Below, one piece after another: positions 13,001-14,222 of a stretch of 14,222 nt of DNA. Numbering within the stretch: the stretch's first letter is position 1; the number at the start of each line of letters is the position of its first letter. The stretch is taken from positions 1 to 14,222 of the forward strand of contig JAAOZZ010000155.1 in assembly GCA_012274175.1 (NCBI GenBank), given 5' to 3'. The position numbers were made by a program, and so were the translations under genes. Origin of the DNA: Betaproteobacteria bacterium (GTDB lineage: Bacteria; Pseudomonadota; Gammaproteobacteria; Burkholderiales; Usitatibacteraceae). The notes under the pieces were generated by a model. That model did not search any database, was not told the DNA's origin, and saw nothing but the letters and a program-made list of their open reading frames with translations.

Positions 13001-14085
13001 GGCACGAGGTGCACGCGCACCCACCGGCGCTCGCCGTCCTTCAGGTGGGCGACGCGCTCGTAGACGCGCTTCTCGCCGGCGAGCGCCGCGGCGATGTGGG
13101 GCGAGATGATGGCCATGGTCGGCGCGTCGAAGACCTCGTCCACGCGCTTGCCGATGGCCTGCTCCGGCGTGGCGACCCGCCAGTCGAAGCCCGGCTGGTT
13201 GGCGAAGCGGAAGCGCAGGTCGCGGTCGATGTAGCTCATCGGCACGCCGATGTTGTCCACCACGAGCTGCAGGCGCTTCCTCTGGTCGTCCAGGGCGGTG
13301 CGCAGCCGATGGTCGTCCTCGATGTCGATGATCACGGAGAGCACGCCCCTCAGCTCGCCCGCGGCGTCGCGGTCCGGAATGAGGTGCACGCGGATGCGCC
13401 GCGGCTCGCGCCCGGGCCAGCGCGCCTCGCGCTCGTAGGAGCAGGCCTCGCCCGCGTAGGCGCGCTCCAGGTACGGCGCCACCGCCCGCATCGTGTCCTC
13501 GTTGGCGACCGTCTCCAGGCGGTTGCCCACGAGCTCCCCGGGCTCGAGGCCCGACCACACGCGGCTGGGGCCGTTGGCGAAGCGGATCACGCCGCCGCGA
13601 TCCAGGTAGACGATGGGAAAGCCCACGGCGTCGATCAGGAGCGTCAACTGGCGCTCGCGGTCGGCGAGCGCCGCCTCGGCGTCCTTCAGCTGCTGCACGT
13701 CCACCAGCACCACCAGCACGCCCGTCACGGCGCCGGCTTCGTCGCGCAGCGGGAAGTAATGGGCGCGCAGCCACGAGCCGGCGTTGGGCCCCTGATGGAC
13801 GCGGCGGTTCATGACCACCGTCTCGCCGGAAATCGCTCGCTGCAGGTACGCCCGGCGCGAGTCCGGGGGCTTCACCTCGAACACCTCGTCGGGCGTGCGG
13901 CCCGGGAAATCCGCTTCCTTGCGCCCCGTGTGCTCGCAGTACGCAACGTTCACGAAGCAGTAGCGAAGCCGCGCATCGAGCACGCATGCCGGCAGCCCCA
14001 GCAGGTCCAGCCCGGGACGCAGCAATGCGATGCGCTCCTCGAGGGCGGGGCGCTCGAGGGTGGATTGCGGGTCCATGGCATGCAT
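10015..14085 (-). CDS. Seven-PAS, GGDEF-EAL c-di-GMP turnover protein
   Basis: A 1356-residue soluble protein with no signal peptide or transmembrane helix. PAS domains lie at about 22-135, 147-259, 272-385, 397-510, 523-636, 649-762 and 771-890. Copies 2-6 start at 147, 272, 397, 523 and 649, a 125/126-residue period, and are joined by coiled linkers. The GGDEF domain (about 893-1062) has SGDEF at 978-982 with an RxxD inhibitory site (RQSD, 969-972) five residues before it. The EAL domain (about 1075-1332) has EALLRW (1106-1111), Asn1165, Glu1197, DDFGTG (Asp1227, Asp1228), Lys1248, AEGVE (1292-1296) and Gln1313, so phosphodiesterase activity is expected; the S-for-G variant may still be an active cyclase. 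The last 22 residues are strongly basic. The start at 14085 has GAAGG about 5 nt upstream; 14076 is an alternative. Confidence 0.95.
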   Translation of the reverse strand: MHAMDPQSTLERPALEERIALLRPGLDLLGLPACVLDARLRYCFVNVAYCEHTGRKEADFPGRTPDEVFEVKPPDSRRAYLQRAISGETVVMNRRVHQGPNAGSWLRAHYFPLRDEAGAVTGVLVVLVDVQQLKDAEAALADRERQLTLLIDAVGFPIVYLDRGGVIRFANGPSRVWSGLEPGELVGNRLETVANEDTMRAVAPYLERAYAGEACSYEREARWPGREPRRIRVHLIPDRDAAGELRGVLSVIIDIEDDHRLRTALDDQRKRLQLVVDNIGVPMSYIDRDLRFRFANQPGFDWRVATPEQAIGKRVDEVFDAPTMAIISPHIAAALAGEKRVYERVAHLKDGERRWVRVHLVPDVGPDGTVLGIYTLIIDVDHDHRMREALEHQEAQLRYFAENIPGPIAVVDSQFRYLFANKVFQRIRGVALEEIVGRPVSEVLGPEASPLYFEPFVERLRAGETCTYERLVGPPGGEARWHLVRLAPIMDEEGHFNGYYIVGSDIHDMKLAEERLRSQQEQLRLFADNIPDSVAYLDRDRRIRFANRQFAALRGVPVEEIVGKTTAQLMGTEVAAWIAERTQRVLDHGEVATYERQIPLPDGTNHWFHVKAVPHFDEDRRVVGMYVVSHDIHEVKEAQADVEDKERQLRQVIDSIPTPMCYVDAETRYRYVNDAFLAYIGRSAEDIVGRLVRDVLGDDRFHHLQPHLDRVRAGETLSVERLVRFADGKSRWMTVRLTPRIVDGQYLGYYATTSDIHDQKTVEEELRRANTILSAHFDNTPLAVIEWDTELRIVRWSGHSEAIFGWKADEALGRPLGGWRLVYEEDEAAVGRMIRALVEGPERHATLLHRNYRKDGSVIWVEWHNSALRDELGRVISILSLAQDVSSRIQAEERLQYMATHDGLTGLPNSVLLNDRLDAAISRARRSHGRVGVMFLDLDHFKDVNDSLGHRVGDALLKELARRIRAALRQSDVLARISGDEFVVVLEDFPDENAPELVARKILEEVCRPFQLDGHEIHVSGSLGLALHPEDGTDAETLLKNADAAMYHAKELGRNGFRNFSAELASRRAHRVQVETALRRALKSDELVLHYQPIVDIPSGRVLRAEALLRWNDPERGLVLPQGFIPLAEESGLGHAVGHWVLERSCRQARAWRDAGLGDIVICVNLSAGQLRDTAMIADLKRTLHATGCEPGWLQFEITETSMVRDVDGASLVLAKLRGLGVRVAIDDFGTGFSSLSHLRHLPVDVLKIDKAFVADIDGAGTGPRRGEKAGGAAIVSAVIGLARGLGLEVVAEGVEKRSQLNFLTREGCSACQGYLLCPPLPAEEFEHWLASRRKISARARPAAGKARKARSPARR

Positions 14086-14097
14086 TTTCGCCTTCGG

Positions 14098-14121
14098 GAA
14101 CGGTAAACTGCTAGCCCGTTC
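14098..14121. promoter_or_regulatory. GAACGG/CCGTTC dyad with -10-like box between divergent genes
   Basis: GAACGG (14098-14103) and CCGTTC (14116-14121) flank a 12-nt centre containing TAAACT (14104-14109), a plausible rightward -10. No good -35 is seen 16-18 bp upstream. The gap 14086-14192 separates the PAS-GGDEF-EAL gene from the rightward gene at the edge, so the dyad could regulate either one. Confidence 0.3.
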
Positions 14122-14192
14122 GTCCGCCCAATCCTGCCGCCCGGGACCTCGCCGGATTTCAGGTGTAACCGAAGCCCCCGGAACAAAACGCC

Positions 14193-14222
14193 ATGAACCT
14201 GCACAGACTGCTCCAGGAGCGC
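14193..14222 (+). CDS. N-terminal fragment of an unidentified gene (cut by window edge)
   Basis: An ATG at 14193 opens a frame running to the window end: MNLHRLLQER. The only upstream purine stretch is CGGAACAAAA, a weak ribosome site. The placement, rightward and divergent from the c-di-GMP gene with a dyad in between, is typical of a real gene start, and MNLHRLLQ-type N termini occur in several enzyme families, but ten codons do not allow a product call. Confidence 0.4.
   Translation, partial: MNLHRLLQER

Noticed and set aside
10102..14106. Very long open frame on the plus strand opposite the PAS-GGDEF-EAL gene, plus another minus-strand frame at 9860-13987
   Set aside because: The composition is His/Ala/Val/Gly-rich or Arg-rich with no domains; these are mirror frames of a high-GC gene whose PAS, GGDEF and EAL motifs are all in the 10015-14085 minus-strand frame.

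Overview
The window is GC-rich chromosomal DNA, with long spurious open frames on the strand opposite most genes. Protein content points to a free-living betaproteobacterium: bacterial topoisomerase IB, a DUF5648 secreted protein, a YqjD/YqjE/YqjK cassette, an RstAB-type two-component pair and a multi-PAS GGDEF-EAL protein. The DUF5648 protein resembles what I recall of Usitatibacter-like genomes, but that genus-level guess is inference. I see no tRNA, rRNA, CRISPR array, transposase, integrase or prophage.

Layout. (1) 3-1067: 5'-truncated topoisomerase IB (+), tail-to-tail and overlapping by 80 bp with a secreted DUF5648 protein (-, 988-2196). (2) 2197-2483: divergent intergenic region with two dyads, then a small secreted protein of unknown function (+, 2484-2846). 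(3) 2859-4945: a signalling island. An 18-bp palindrome precedes a NarL-type response regulator, which overlaps by ATGA a stand-alone receiver protein; a soluble NarX/UhpB-type histidine kinase converges on them and shares a CTAG stop. (4) 4946-5075: two strong hairpins between the kinase start and the end of the next operon. (5) 6766-5076 (-): a tightly packed envelope-stress-like operon, DUF883/YqjD - YqjE/holin-like - YqjK-like - DUF1328 - glycine-zipper lipoprotein, divergent from a BON-domain lipoprotein (+, 7026-7493). (6) 7505-9536: an RstA/RstB-type two-component system whose regulator lacks the middle of its winged-helix domain. (7) 9537-9559: a hairpin terminator, then a small DUF6455-type membrane/cysteine protein (-). 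(8) 14085-10015 (-): a 1356-residue soluble protein with seven PAS domains, GGDEF and EAL. (9) The first ten codons of a rightward gene at the right edge.

As a whole the region is rich in signal transduction (two two-component loci and one c-di-GMP enzyme) placed around envelope and stress genes. The most unusual items are the internally deleted RstA, the regulator/stand-alone receiver/soluble kinase trio, the almost perfectly periodic PAS array, and the hairpin 18 nt ahead of the soluble kinase start. All family names rest on reading motifs by eye; no search was run.
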